Shown here: positions 1 through 6,515 of the stretch, piece after piece
Layout: the number at the start of each line of letters is the position of its first letter
Position numbering within the stretch: position 1 is the first letter of the stretch
Source: Auritidibacter sp. Marseille-P8566
GTDB taxonomy: Bacteria > Bacteroidota > Bacteroidia > Flavobacteriales > Flavobacteriaceae
Direction: 5' to 3'
NCBI GenBank assembly: GCA_943325595.2
Contig: CALPQA020000075.1
Span: 1 to 7,690, forward strand
DNA: 7,690 bases
Notes under the pieces: generated by a model
Told to the model about the DNA's origin: nothing
Databases searched by the model: none
Seen by the model: only the letters and a program-made list of their open reading frames with translations
Translations under genes and position numbers: made by a program

Positions 1-54
1 AATGAATCCGTAACCTTTTGATTCATTGAAAAATTTAACTGTACCTGTACGCAT
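1..54 (-). CDS. Cold-shock protein (CspA family), N-terminal 18 codons only, cut by the window edge
   Basis: Reading the minus strand from an ATG at 54 gives MRTGTVKFFNESKGYGFI, the start of a cold-shock domain: strand 1 with the KFF motif, then the KGYGFI stretch that begins the RNP1 nucleic-acid-binding motif. Family members are about 65-70 residue single-stranded RNA/DNA-binding chaperones, or a slightly longer flavobacterial form with an extra C-terminal part; the length here cannot be told. The gene runs off the left edge. It lies 210 bases downstream of the stop of the secretion operon on the same strand and has its own promoter candidates, so it is probably an independent housekeeping gene. 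The identity is clear despite the short fragment. Confidence 0.9.
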   Translation of the reverse strand, partial: MRTGTVKFFNESKGYGFI

Positions 55-83
55 TGTAAAAATAATAATAATTTATAATGAGA

Positions 84-142
84 CAAATGTAAACTTTATT
101 GTAATACGAAAATCATTTGTAGGTATTTTTTTTGCAAAAATA
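84..142 (-). promoter_or_regulatory. Two candidate -7 boxes upstream of the cold-shock gene
   Basis: On the minus strand there are two exact matches to the Bacteroidota -7 box TAnnTTTG: TATTTTTG at 142-135 and TACATTTG at 91-84. The proximal box would give a 5' UTR of about 20-25 bases and the distal one about 75 bases. Neither has a convincing TTG -33 element at the usual 17-23 base spacing; the nearest candidates are TTTTC-like. In an A/T-rich region chance matches are expected, so which box is used, if either, is inference. Confidence 0.4.
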
Positions 143-168
143 TTGATATTCAACGTTTTCGAGCACAT

Positions 169-180
169 TTCATCGATGAA
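169..180. repeat. 12-base perfect palindrome TTCATCGATGAA
   Basis: TTCATCGATGAA is its own reverse complement and lies between the operon's last gene and the cold-shock gene, about 27 bases upstream of the distal -7 candidate. It could be a binding site for a dimeric regulator. It has no loop and is not followed by a T run, so it does not look like a terminator. It may also be chance, and no function is assigned. Confidence 0.3.
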
Positions 181-264
181 TTACACACTATCTAATTTTA
201 AATGCAGTTCGTTTAACTGATTTTAATTGATTGTGGAGATGTAAAAAAATTAAGGAAATACGAA

Positions 265-1548
265 CTATCTTTTAAAGATATCTCTAAATTGATACAATAA
301 TCGTTCTATTAAACGTAAATCTTCTGTAACAATATCGGCGCTTCCGCTCATTTCTTGCTGAAAAACGATATGTTTTTTATAAGAAGTTTCTAAACCATTT
401 TGCATTGAAACATTAATTAACAAATTCCCTTCTTTGTCTGGTGTTAAGGAAATTGCTTTTATTACACCTTTTATAATTCCAAATTCACGGTCAGGATAAT
501 TTGCTAACCGAATATTAACATTTTGTCCGACTTTTATTTTACCTGAATTTTGTGCTGGCGCTTTTACTTTACCAATATAACCACTTTCATTTGTTGGGAT
601 TATAGCAAACACATTATCTCCAGAGTTTACAGTTTGATTTGCTGACCAAAGTTGCAAAAAACTAACTTTCCCATTTATTGACGAGCGTAAAACATAATTC
701 AATTCCCAATCTTTTATCGCTTTTTTAAGTTGATAAAAAGCTTGAATTACATTTCTCTCTACGGTTACATTTTCTTTATTTTCATTTATTTGCGTTGTTT
801 TACTATTTTTGTTAAGTTCGTTTAAGGAAGATTTTAATTGAGAAATCGAACTTAACAAACCCTTATAATTTCGTTCTACTTGCAAATAGGTTAGTTTATG
901 TTTTTCTATTTCTTGAGCTGCAACAATGCCTTTTTTAAATAGACCATCGTATCTATCTAAATCACTTTTTTGTAACACTAATTCACTTTGATTATTACTT
1001 TTTTGAGATTCTAACAAACTCAATCGTTCCTTTAATTGAATAGCTTCGTAGCTTTGTGCTATCCCTTCTACTTGATAGGGTTTTAAATTGGTATTTAATT
1101 CGTCTGCAATACTTTCTTTTTGAAAAACAGCATAGAAACTTTCTATTTCTCCTAATTGAGCCGATTTTAATTTATCAAACGGAAACTTGTTTTTATCAAT
1201 ATTGATAGTATCTACAATACTTTTTAATAAAAAAGCATCATTATAATTGGCTGAATTTTCAATAACCGCAAGAGGGGTGTTTTTTGAAACAAGTATTTGG
1301 TCGTTTACTAATATTGCTTCTATTTTACCGGATACTTTGGCCACTAGTTTTTCTGGGGGTATGTTGGTTGTAATGATTATTTTAGTAGTTATAATATCTG
1401 GATATTTAACTAACCATGACACAAAAAACAGCGATAATAAGATTAACAAAACCACAATAGAACCCCAACGAATCATCCAATGGGGTACTCGTGTCAATAT
1501 TTCTTGTACTTCCTCACTTCTTAATTCTATTTCTATATCCTCTAGCAT
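265..1548 (-). CDS. HlyD-family membrane-fusion (periplasmic adaptor) protein of a peptide exporter
   Basis: This 427-residue protein should link the inner-membrane ABC exporter encoded just upstream to an outer-membrane channel of the TolC type, which is not in this window. Residues 1-27 are a short cytoplasmic segment beginning with the IELRSEEVQEIL motif typical of Bacteroidota adaptors. A single membrane helix follows at about 29-47. Residues 66-98 form the first half of a lipoyl-like domain (LVAKVSGKIEAILVNDQ). A coiled-coil hairpin covers about 165-285, the lipoyl half resumes near 288-320 (RSSINGKVSF), and a beta-barrel and membrane-proximal end reach 427 with the HlyD-like ending MSGSADIVTEDLRLIERL. 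The only in-frame start is the ATG at 1548, because an in-frame TAG lies upstream. It is separated from the exporter by 64 bases that contain a small GC hairpin. No clear terminator follows the stop. Confidence 0.92.
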   Translation of the reverse strand: MLEDIEIELRSEEVQEILTRVPHWMIRWGSIVVLLILLSLFFVSWLVKYPDIITTKIIITTNIPPEKLVAKVSGKIEAILVNDQILVSKNTPLAVIENSANYNDAFLLKSIVDTINIDKNKFPFDKLKSAQLGEIESFYAVFQKESIADELNTNLKPYQVEGIAQSYEAIQLKERLSLLESQKSNNQSELVLQKSDLDRYDGLFKKGIVAAQEIEKHKLTYLQVERNYKGLLSSISQLKSSLNELNKNSKTTQINENKENVTVERNVIQAFYQLKKAIKDWELNYVLRSSINGKVSFLQLWSANQTVNSGDNVFAIIPTNESGYIGKVKAPAQNSGKIKVGQNVNIRLANYPDREFGIIKGVIKAISLTPDKEGNLLINVSMQNGLETSYKKHIVFQQEMSGSADIVTEDLRLIERLLYQFRDIFKR

Positions 1549-1587
1549 TTTATCTTTACTAATCTCATTATTTATTTGTTGCTAAAT

Positions 1588-1612
1588 TGCCCCTTTGGGG
1601 ATTAGGAGGCTT
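1588..1612 (-). repeat. Intergenic GC hairpin element CCCCAAAGGGG
   Basis: The 64-base gap between the exporter and the HlyD gene holds, on the minus strand, GCCTCCTAAT followed by CCCCAAAGGGG (1600-1590), a hairpin of four G-C pairs with a three-base loop in otherwise A/T-rich DNA. I recall similar 'CCTCCTAA-CCCC-AAA-GGGG' pieces in intergenic gaps of many flavobacterial genomes, so this may be one copy of a dispersed small repeat. It is not followed by a T run (CAATTTAG comes next), so it is at most a weak attenuator or an RNA-stability element. Copy number could not be checked here. Confidence 0.45.
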
Positions 1613-3841
1613 TTAACTTCCCAATTGCAACTGATTCCTTACCAATTCATAATAAATACCTTTCAATTTAACCAACTCTTTATGATTGCCAATTTCAACT
1701 ATTTTTCCTTTTTCGAGAACTACTATTTGATCAGCATTCATAACGGTACTCAATCGATGGGCAATAACCACTACGGTTTTGTTTTTAAAGAAAACATCCA
1801 ATTTTCGCATAATTTCCTTTTCATTATTTGCATCAAGTGCAGAAGTAGCTTCGTCAAAAAAAAGCATTCCAGGATTTTTATAAACCGCCCTTGCAATTAG
1901 TAAACGTTGTTTTTGTCCGGTACTCATTCCTACACCTTCCATTCCAATTTTAGTATTATAACCTAATGGATAATCTTGAATAAAAGTTGCAATATTTGCC
2001 ACATCGGCAGCATAGACCAATCGCTTTTTATCAATAATATCAACCCCAATAGCTATATTATTGGCAATGGTATCATTAAAAATATACCCCTCCTGCATCA
2101 CAGTTCCAACGTGCGACCTCCAAGTTTTTTGTGCAATATTCCGCAAATTCGTCATTCCGACGTTAGGAGGAATCTCATCAGATATAGGTATAAGTCCAAT
2201 TTCTCCAAAGTTAGGCTCATAAAACTTCAATAACAATTTCATCAAAGTAGTTTTTCCACTACCACTTGTGCCGACAATAGCTGTTATTTTATTAGCTGGA
2301 ATTGTTAAATTTAGATTTTCTAATATATTAATGTCAGAGCCAATATACCTAAAACTTAAATCTTTTATAATAATTTTCGCCTCCTTTGGTATTTTATGAG
2401 TTTGTGATTCTTCTTGTTGCGTTTCATCTTCTTTCTCGTGAATTTCTGATAAACGGGCTAATGATATTTTAGCATCTTGAGCCTCACGAATAAAATTTAT
2501 CAATTGTAAAATGGGGCCATTCAAGCTACCTACAATACTGCTTATTGCCATCATCATTCCTAAAGTTATTTGACCATCTATTACCAGTTTTGCAGACAAA
2601 AAAATAATGATTATATTTTTTAGTTCATTAATAAAATTAGACCCTATATTTTGTGTTTGTTCTAAAACTAAACCTTTCATAGAAACTTTAAACAATCTAG
2701 CTTGAATAAATTCCCAACCCCAACGTTTTTGTTTTTCGGCATTGTGGAGTTTTATTTCTTGCATTCCATTAATCAGTTCTATTACTTTACTTTGCTCTTG
2801 ACTTACTTCAGAAAAAAGTTTGTAGTCTAGTTTTTCTCTTCGCTTTAAAAATAATACAACCCATAAAAAGTATAAAAAACTGCCTGCAAAAAAAACTGCA
2901 AATATTTTCAAATTATAATAAGCTAAAACACCGCCCATTATCAACATATTAATCAATGAAAATAGAACATTTAACGATGATGTAGTAAGTATTCTCTCAA
3001 TGCGATGGTGGTCATTGATGCGTTGCATAATATCGCCAGTCATTCGCACATCAAAGAAAGAAATAGGAAGATTCATTAATTTTATAAAAAAATCTGAAAT
3101 CAGGGAAATATTTATTCGTGTAGAAAGATGCAACAATATCCAACTTCTAATTAACTCTAAAGCGGTTTTGCCAAAAAACAAAAATATTTGCGCAAAAAGA
3201 ATTAAATATATAAAATGTATATTTTGATTTTGTATCCCGACATCTACAATACTTTGGGTAAGAAAGGGAAAAATAAGTTGTAGTAAACTTCCTGCCAACA
3301 ATCCAATAATTAGCTGAATTACAAATGATTTGTAGGGAAAAATATATTGAAAAAGTAGACCAAAGCCAAAACCCTTATTTTCTTCACTTTCAAATCCTGC
3401 TTGATAAAATTTTGGAGTGCGTTCTAATAACAATGCTATACCTTCTTCAGTTGTTTCGTCGGCATTATTTCCAATCCAAAATTTAAGGAATTCTTGTTCG
3501 TTGTATTCTAATAACCCAAAAGCAGGGTCGGAAATAAAATAAACTCCTTTTTTTATTTTGTAGAGTACAACATAGTGATTCGAATTCCAATGCAAAATGC
3601 AAGGTAATGGAGCTTCCTCCAGTTGGTTTACATTTAATTTTACACCCAATGAACGAAAACCAATTTTCTCGGCAGCATCAGAAATATTCAATAAATTACT
3701 CCCCTCTCTAGTAGTTTCAGCAAGGTTACGTAAGTTTTCTATTTTTATGGATTTGCCATAATGTTTCGCAATAATTTTAAGGCAATTTGGACCACAGTCT
3801 TTGGAGTCGGGTTGTTTATAGAATGGAAACTTTTTACTCAT
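1613..3841 (-). CDS. Peptidase-containing ABC exporter (C39 peptidase + membrane domain + ATPase)
   Basis: This 742-residue inner-membrane exporter should cut the double-glycine leaders of the operon's two precursors and export the cores. The N-terminal C39 peptidase (about 1-140) keeps its catalytic residues: oxyanion Gln10, Cys16 in KDCGPNC, His89 in NHYVVLY and Asp105 in DPAFG. A six-helix ABC membrane domain spans about 170-450, with the characteristic PISFFDVRMTGDIMQR coupling region at 259-274. The ATPase has Walker A GTSGSGKT (524-531), Q-loop Gln583 (VMQEGYIF), Walker B MLFFDEATSALD (659-670) and H-loop His695. The signature reads MSTGQKQR (639-646) instead of LSGGQ, a common variant in this group. 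Length is normal for the family. The start overlaps the 3' end of gwsS by 8 bases, and the ATG follows a run of nine A residues that probably acts as the ribosome-binding region. All catalytic parts are intact, so it should be functional. Confidence 0.95.
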   Translation of the reverse strand: MSKKFPFYKQPDSKDCGPNCLKIIAKHYGKSIKIENLRNLAETTREGSNLLNISDAAEKIGFRSLGVKLNVNQLEEAPLPCILHWNSNHYVVLYKIKKGVYFISDPAFGLLEYNEQEFLKFWIGNNADETTEEGIALLLERTPKFYQAGFESEENKGFGFGLLFQYIFPYKSFVIQLIIGLLAGSLLQLIFPFLTQSIVDVGIQNQNIHFIYLILFAQIFLFFGKTALELIRSWILLHLSTRINISLISDFFIKLMNLPISFFDVRMTGDIMQRINDHHRIERILTTSSLNVLFSLINMLIMGGVLAYYNLKIFAVFFAGSFLYFLWVVLFLKRREKLDYKLFSEVSQEQSKVIELINGMQEIKLHNAEKQKRWGWEFIQARLFKVSMKGLVLEQTQNIGSNFINELKNIIIIFLSAKLVIDGQITLGMMMAISSIVGSLNGPILQLINFIREAQDAKISLARLSEIHEKEDETQQEESQTHKIPKEAKIIIKDLSFRYIGSDINILENLNLTIPANKITAIVGTSGSGKTTLMKLLLKFYEPNFGEIGLIPISDEIPPNVGMTNLRNIAQKTWRSHVGTVMQEGYIFNDTIANNIAIGVDIIDKKRLVYAADVANIATFIQDYPLGYNTKIGMEGVGMSTGQKQRLLIARAVYKNPGMLFFDEATSALDANNEKEIMRKLDVFFKNKTVVVIAHRLSTVMNADQIVVLEKGKIVEIGNHKELVKLKGIYYELVRNQLQLGS

Positions 3842-4919
3842 TTTTTTTTATTAAATCTTGCATGCCATAAAACTTTATAGCTTTTTGTTTTAGTGGATTT
3901 GTACTCCACTCCGACCATTCATTGGTGTATGGATTGTAGCCGCATTTTAGAGGCTTAGAATATTGATTTTCGGGGTCTTCCATATAAGCGCGACAATCTG
4001 TACATACGTGTCTAAATTCACAATCTTTACAAACCTCAATTTGATCTTTATTTATGTTCCAATACTTTTTGAAATTTGGATTATTTAATGCTTCTTCTAG
4101 TGTTGTATCTTTAATATTTCCGAAACTTTCAAGCATTGAAGGGCAGTTTTTTATATTGCCATTTTTATCGATAGATAGTTTTAAGTTTAGACACGTATTA
4201 TGACGTTGTGATTCAGTAAAATGATACATTCCAACTGCGAAATATTCTTTTTTTACAGCTCCGCAAAAATTGAATGACTCAATCTTTGCCTTTGTATATA
4301 AAATATTGTTTAGGTTGTAATCTTTTACAGATAATGCCTTTTCTACTTCGGAAGAATGAATTATAATTTTTGTTAACCTTAACTTTTTTGAAGTCAATGT
4401 TTTAATATATTTTTTGTTTTTAGTTGAATCAAATTTAATATATAACCCAATATGTTTAATTGAACTATAAAAAAACAAATTTAAAATTTTCTCTAAATCA
4501 GAATTTTCTATTAAATCATAAAATACTATTTCAATATATTGACAACCCAAACTTTCCAATTGGTGTAAAATATTCTTATAGACATCTATTTCATAAATAT
4601 TTTCTATTATCGAATTGGATATTTTAAAAGGTAGATTAAAATCAAGATTAAGGGTTGGGAAGAAATTTAGCTCGGTTTCTGAACAAAAAAAACCTAACTC
4701 CAAATCAATTAAATTTTGAAAATATTCATGGATTACTGTTTGGTTTTCAACACCATATTCAGTATAAATTTGATCAATTTTTGAATAAGTTGATTTGCTG
4801 ATTATTTCTTCTAAATCATTTGGAACAAGATGCAATTTGTTTTTTTGTAAATCCGTAATAATACTTCTTTTAAAGCCTTTTACCATTATACAATTTGCGA
4901 AAAGTTTGAAATATTCCAT
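3834..4919 (-). CDS. gwsS: Grasp-with-spasm system SPASM-domain peptide maturase (no radical SAM motif)
   Basis: This 361-residue cytoplasmic protein is the partner of the ATP-grasp enzyme. The opening, with NCIMVKGFKRSIITDLQ at 9-25, is characteristic of GwsS. Residues 1-80 look like two beta-strands followed by helices, similar to PqqD-type leader-binding domains (inference). Residues 110-215 have a beta/alpha pattern resembling a partial radical SAM barrel, but there is no CxxxCxxC cluster motif anywhere before residue 219, so ordinary radical SAM chemistry is not expected. The C-terminal SPASM domain is complete: C243-x10-G-x4-C259, then C297-x2-C300-x5-C306-x2-C309, then C326, with an extra Cys219. 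These should bind one or two iron-sulfur clusters. The gene starts 1 base after the stop of the 60-residue ORF and ends 8 bases inside the exporter gene. Its true chemical role is unknown; a leader-binding or scaffold role is plausible. Confidence 0.9.
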   Translation of the reverse strand: MEYFKLFANCIMVKGFKRSIITDLQKNKLHLVPNDLEEIISKSTYSKIDQIYTEYGVENQTVIHEYFQNLIDLELGFFCSETELNFFPTLNLDFNLPFKISNSIIENIYEIDVYKNILHQLESLGCQYIEIVFYDLIENSDLEKILNLFFYSSIKHIGLYIKFDSTKNKKYIKTLTSKKLRLTKIIIHSSEVEKALSVKDYNLNNILYTKAKIESFNFCGAVKKEYFAVGMYHFTESQRHNTCLNLKLSIDKNGNIKNCPSMLESFGNIKDTTLEEALNNPNFKKYWNINKDQIEVCKDCEFRHVCTDCRAYMEDPENQYSKPLKCGYNPYTNEWSEWSTNPLKQKAIKFYGMQDLIKKNE

Positions 4920-4920
4920 T

Positions 4921-5103
4921 TTATATACGAGTAATTAATTTATAAAAAAAATCGACAGAAAATAATTTAGTGTTGTATATTGGAACTTCAATAATCTTTC
5001 CAGATATTTCAACTTTTTTTTCTTTAACTTCAATCTTATGAAGCACTAAAGGCAGTTCATTTTTATTGGTTTTAAATAAATGCTTTATATCTTGTTTGTT
5101 CAT
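4921..5103 (-). CDS. Small hypothetical protein (60 aa) between gwsG and gwsS
   Basis: I do not recognise this family. It is a 60-residue protein rich in Lys, Ile, Val and Glu, with no membrane segment, no signal peptide, no cysteine and no GG leader. Its middle (LVLHKIEVKEKKVEISGKIIEVPIYN, about 19-44, in two pieces) alternates polar and hydrophobic residues and probably forms beta-strands. It is very likely translated: its ATG overlaps the gwsG stop as ATGA, and its TAA is 1 base from the gwsS start, so it sits in a chain of coupled genes. Its position between the two maturases suggests an accessory role such as bridging GwsG and GwsS or binding the leader, but that is inference. The lack of a GG leader or a Cys/Ser/Thr-rich tail argues against a third precursor. 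Confidence 0.7.
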   Translation of the reverse strand: MNKQDIKHLFKTNKNELPLVLHKIEVKEKKVEISGKIIEVPIYNTKLFSVDFFYKLITRI

Positions 5104-6029
5104 AAGTTTAAATTTTTATAAAAATCAGCAATTTTTTTGTTTAGATTGTAGTTACATGGATTTGATACCATTCCATATTGTCCTATTGGGTTGACTTCAA
5201 GAAAGACAAAATCATTTTCTGGTGTGACTATCATATCAATGGATCCAGAATTTAATTTTAATTTATTCATAAGAGAAGTTAGTTTTTCTATTACTTCACA
5301 TGGAAGTTCAAATGGAACATTTCTATTAGGATTTTTTCGATTATAGTTTCTGAAATCTACTTTTGTCGTGTTATCTATTTGAGAAAAAATTGCCATTGAA
5401 TAAAATATTCCATGAAGATAGAATATTCTTAATTCATATTTTTTTCGAATATAATTTTGAATTAATGTAGGGAAAAAATCATTTTCAGGAAGTATAATAT
5501 TTTTTAATAACTCAGTATAACCGATTACAAAATGATTGTCGTAATCAAAAATTGTACTTCCTGTTATTGATTTTGTGGCTAATGTGTTTTTATTCAAATT
5601 ATTAATATATACAATATTGTTAATAATGAATTCTTCAGGAGTCTTAAGTCCAAAATTTCTTGCATAATCAGAAACAATTAATTTATTTACATCAGAATTA
5701 GTATATCTGTTTATATTTGGTAATAAAGATAATTTATAATATAGATACTCTTTAATTTTTTTAAATTCTTGCATCCTAAATCGATCTAAATCAACATCAT
5801 TAGTCAGTTTTAATTTAAGATTTAAAAAACCTCTTCTATACCAGATTCCTCTAATATTAGATAATAAAAAAAAATTTGACTCTGATTTTATTTTAATGTC
5901 ATTTAAAATAAAATCAACTGTCAAAATATCCGTTTCATTAACTCTAATGAAATTGATTTTGTAAAAAAGAAGCCAATCAATCACCATACAAGATGAATAA
6001 TCAGCTTCTTCTGTTAAAATTAATATCAT
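5100..6029 (-). CDS. gwsG: Grasp-with-spasm system ATP-grasp peptide ligase (graspetide-type maturase)
   Basis: This 309-residue cytoplasmic ATP-grasp enzyme has the normal family length. Relatives (MdnB/C, PsnB) activate Asp or Glu side chains of a precursor core by phosphorylation and join them to Ser/Thr (ester) or Lys (amide) side chains. The N-terminal domain begins ILILTEEADYSS and contains GIWYRRG (61-67), a signature of this peptide-modifying subgroup. The ATP-binding part shows ATKSITG with Lys153 (151-157), IQNYIRKKYELRIF (190-203) with Glu199 and Arg201, VDFRNY with Asp225 and Arg227 (probable core-contacting residues), SGSIDM with Asp265 (261-266), and FLEVNPIGQ with Glu278 and Asn280 (276-284) for Mg binding. 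It starts 10 bases after the second precursor and overlaps the 60-residue ORF by 4 bases. Family assignment is strong; which residues are joined is not visible from sequence. Confidence 0.93.
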   Translation of the reverse strand: MILILTEEADYSSCMVIDWLLFYKINFIRVNETDILTVDFILNDIKIKSESNFFLLSNIRGIWYRRGFLNLKLKLTNDVDLDRFRMQEFKKIKEYLYYKLSLLPNINRYTNSDVNKLIVSDYARNFGLKTPEEFIINNIVYINNLNKNTLATKSITGSTIFDYDNHFVIGYTELLKNIILPENDFFPTLIQNYIRKKYELRIFYLHGIFYSMAIFSQIDNTTKVDFRNYNRKNPNRNVPFELPCEVIEKLTSLMNKLKLNSGSIDMIVTPENDFVFLEVNPIGQYGMVSNPCNYNLNKKIADFYKNLNL

Positions 6030-6039
6030 AAATTGATTT

Positions 6040-6264
6040 TTAACATTCTTCTATGTTGCAAACGTGATCAAAAACAACTATGCCGTCAATTGATTTAACA
6101 TGATGGAGATCAGACCTGTTGTTAACACAAGTATCATCTAATGTTTGACACCAATTGTTAGTTTCTGAAGATTTTCCTCCAAAAACATTTCTTGAATTTT
6201 TATCACTTATTGTGCAATTAGAATTTTTTTGTTCAAATTTTTTTAAACTAACTAATTTTTTCAT
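6040..6264 (-). CDS. RiPP precursor peptide 2 (74 aa, GG leader, Cys- and acid-rich core)
   Basis: The leader is residues 1-30, starting MKKLVSLKKFEQ and ending NVFGG, the Bacteroidota 'GG' precursor type. Cleavage by the C39 exporter after Gly30 would give a 44-residue core (31-74). The core has Cys39, 46, 69 and 74, many Asp/Glu (E34, D43, D44, D52, D60, D66, E72, E73) and Ser/Thr/Lys partners (S32, S33, T35, T41, T45, S51, K57, S58), which suits ester or amide cross-linking by GwsG, with disulfides possible after secretion. It shares with precursor 1 a W-x-QT motif (38-41), a Cys (46), Arg50, DG-x-VV (60-64) and a C-terminal Cys, with 10 residues after VV in both. The ATG follows a 17-base A/T-rich gap (AAAAAATAAATAAA). 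The start is well supported by the KKL leader opening. Confidence 0.88.
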   Translation of the reverse strand: MKKLVSLKKFEQKNSNCTISDKNSRNVFGGKSSETNNWCQTLDDTCVNNRSDLHHVKSIDGIVVFDHVCNIEEC

Positions 6265-6281
6265 TTTATTTATTTTTTAAA

Positions 6282-6500
6282 TTAACAATTATTATCTACT
6301 TCATATGTTTCAGTAACTACAGTTCCATCGTCATAATCACGAGTTTTTTCACATCTTGAATCACAACAACCAGAACTACTGGTTTGTGTCCAGCAAGTAT
6401 ATCTAGATGTTGACATTGCCAATCCGCCATTGATATTATGCATATCAAAATCAGATAATAAATTTGTTTTTTCTTTCTTAAAATTCTCTAACTTTCTCAT
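6282..6500 (-). CDS. RiPP precursor peptide 1 (72 aa, GG leader, Cys/Ser/Thr-rich core)
   Basis: The leader is residues 1-26, starting MRKLENFKKEKTNLLS and ending HNINGG; the DMHNINGG end matches the LS-x-x-EMKNIxGG style of Bacteroidota precursor leaders. Cleavage after Gly26 gives a 46-residue core (27-72). The first half of the core is Ser/Thr-rich (ten Ser/Thr between S30 and S48) with Cys36, 45, 46 and 50. The second half is acidic (E51, D55, D57, D58, E64, E67, D69) and ends in Cys72. Such a hydroxyl-donor half next to an acidic half is what a graspetide-type ligase needs. Five cysteines mean at least one could stay unpaired. The gene is first of the tandem pair, 15 bases after the lipoprotein stop and 17 bases before precursor 2, with an A-rich TAAAAATAATAAAT tract before the ATG. 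Confidence 0.88.
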   Translation of the reverse strand: MRKLENFKKEKTNLLSDFDMHNINGGLAMSTSRYTCWTQTSSSGCCDSRCEKTRDYDDGTVVTETYEVDNNC

Positions 6501-6515
6501 ATTTATTATTTTTAA

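Noticed and set aside
205..219. CAGTT-loop-AACTG stem as terminator after HlyD
   Set aside because: Only five pairs, mostly A/U-rich, with no solid U run after it on the minus strand; too weak to call.
26..220. 64-codon plus-strand ORF at the left edge
   Set aside because: It overlaps the start of the cold-shock gene in antisense and its promoter region, has a low-complexity Ile/Asn-rich translation and no recognisable motif, so it is very likely chance.
1247..2233. Plus-strand ORFs of 85-112 codons opposite the HlyD and exporter genes
   Set aside because: They are antisense shadows of two clearly conserved genes and show no domain features of their own.
3000..3227. 75-codon plus-strand ORF opposite the exporter membrane domain
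   Set aside because: It lies wholly antisense to the conserved PISFFDVRMTGD region; its sequence is explained by the exporter coding strand.
3834..4919. Annotating gwsS as an active radical SAM enzyme
   Set aside because: The translation has no CxxxCxxC motif; only the SPASM cysteines are present.
4921..5103. Treating the 60-residue ORF as a third precursor peptide
   Set aside because: It has no GG cleavage site, no cysteine and no Ser/Thr plus acidic core like the other two precursors.
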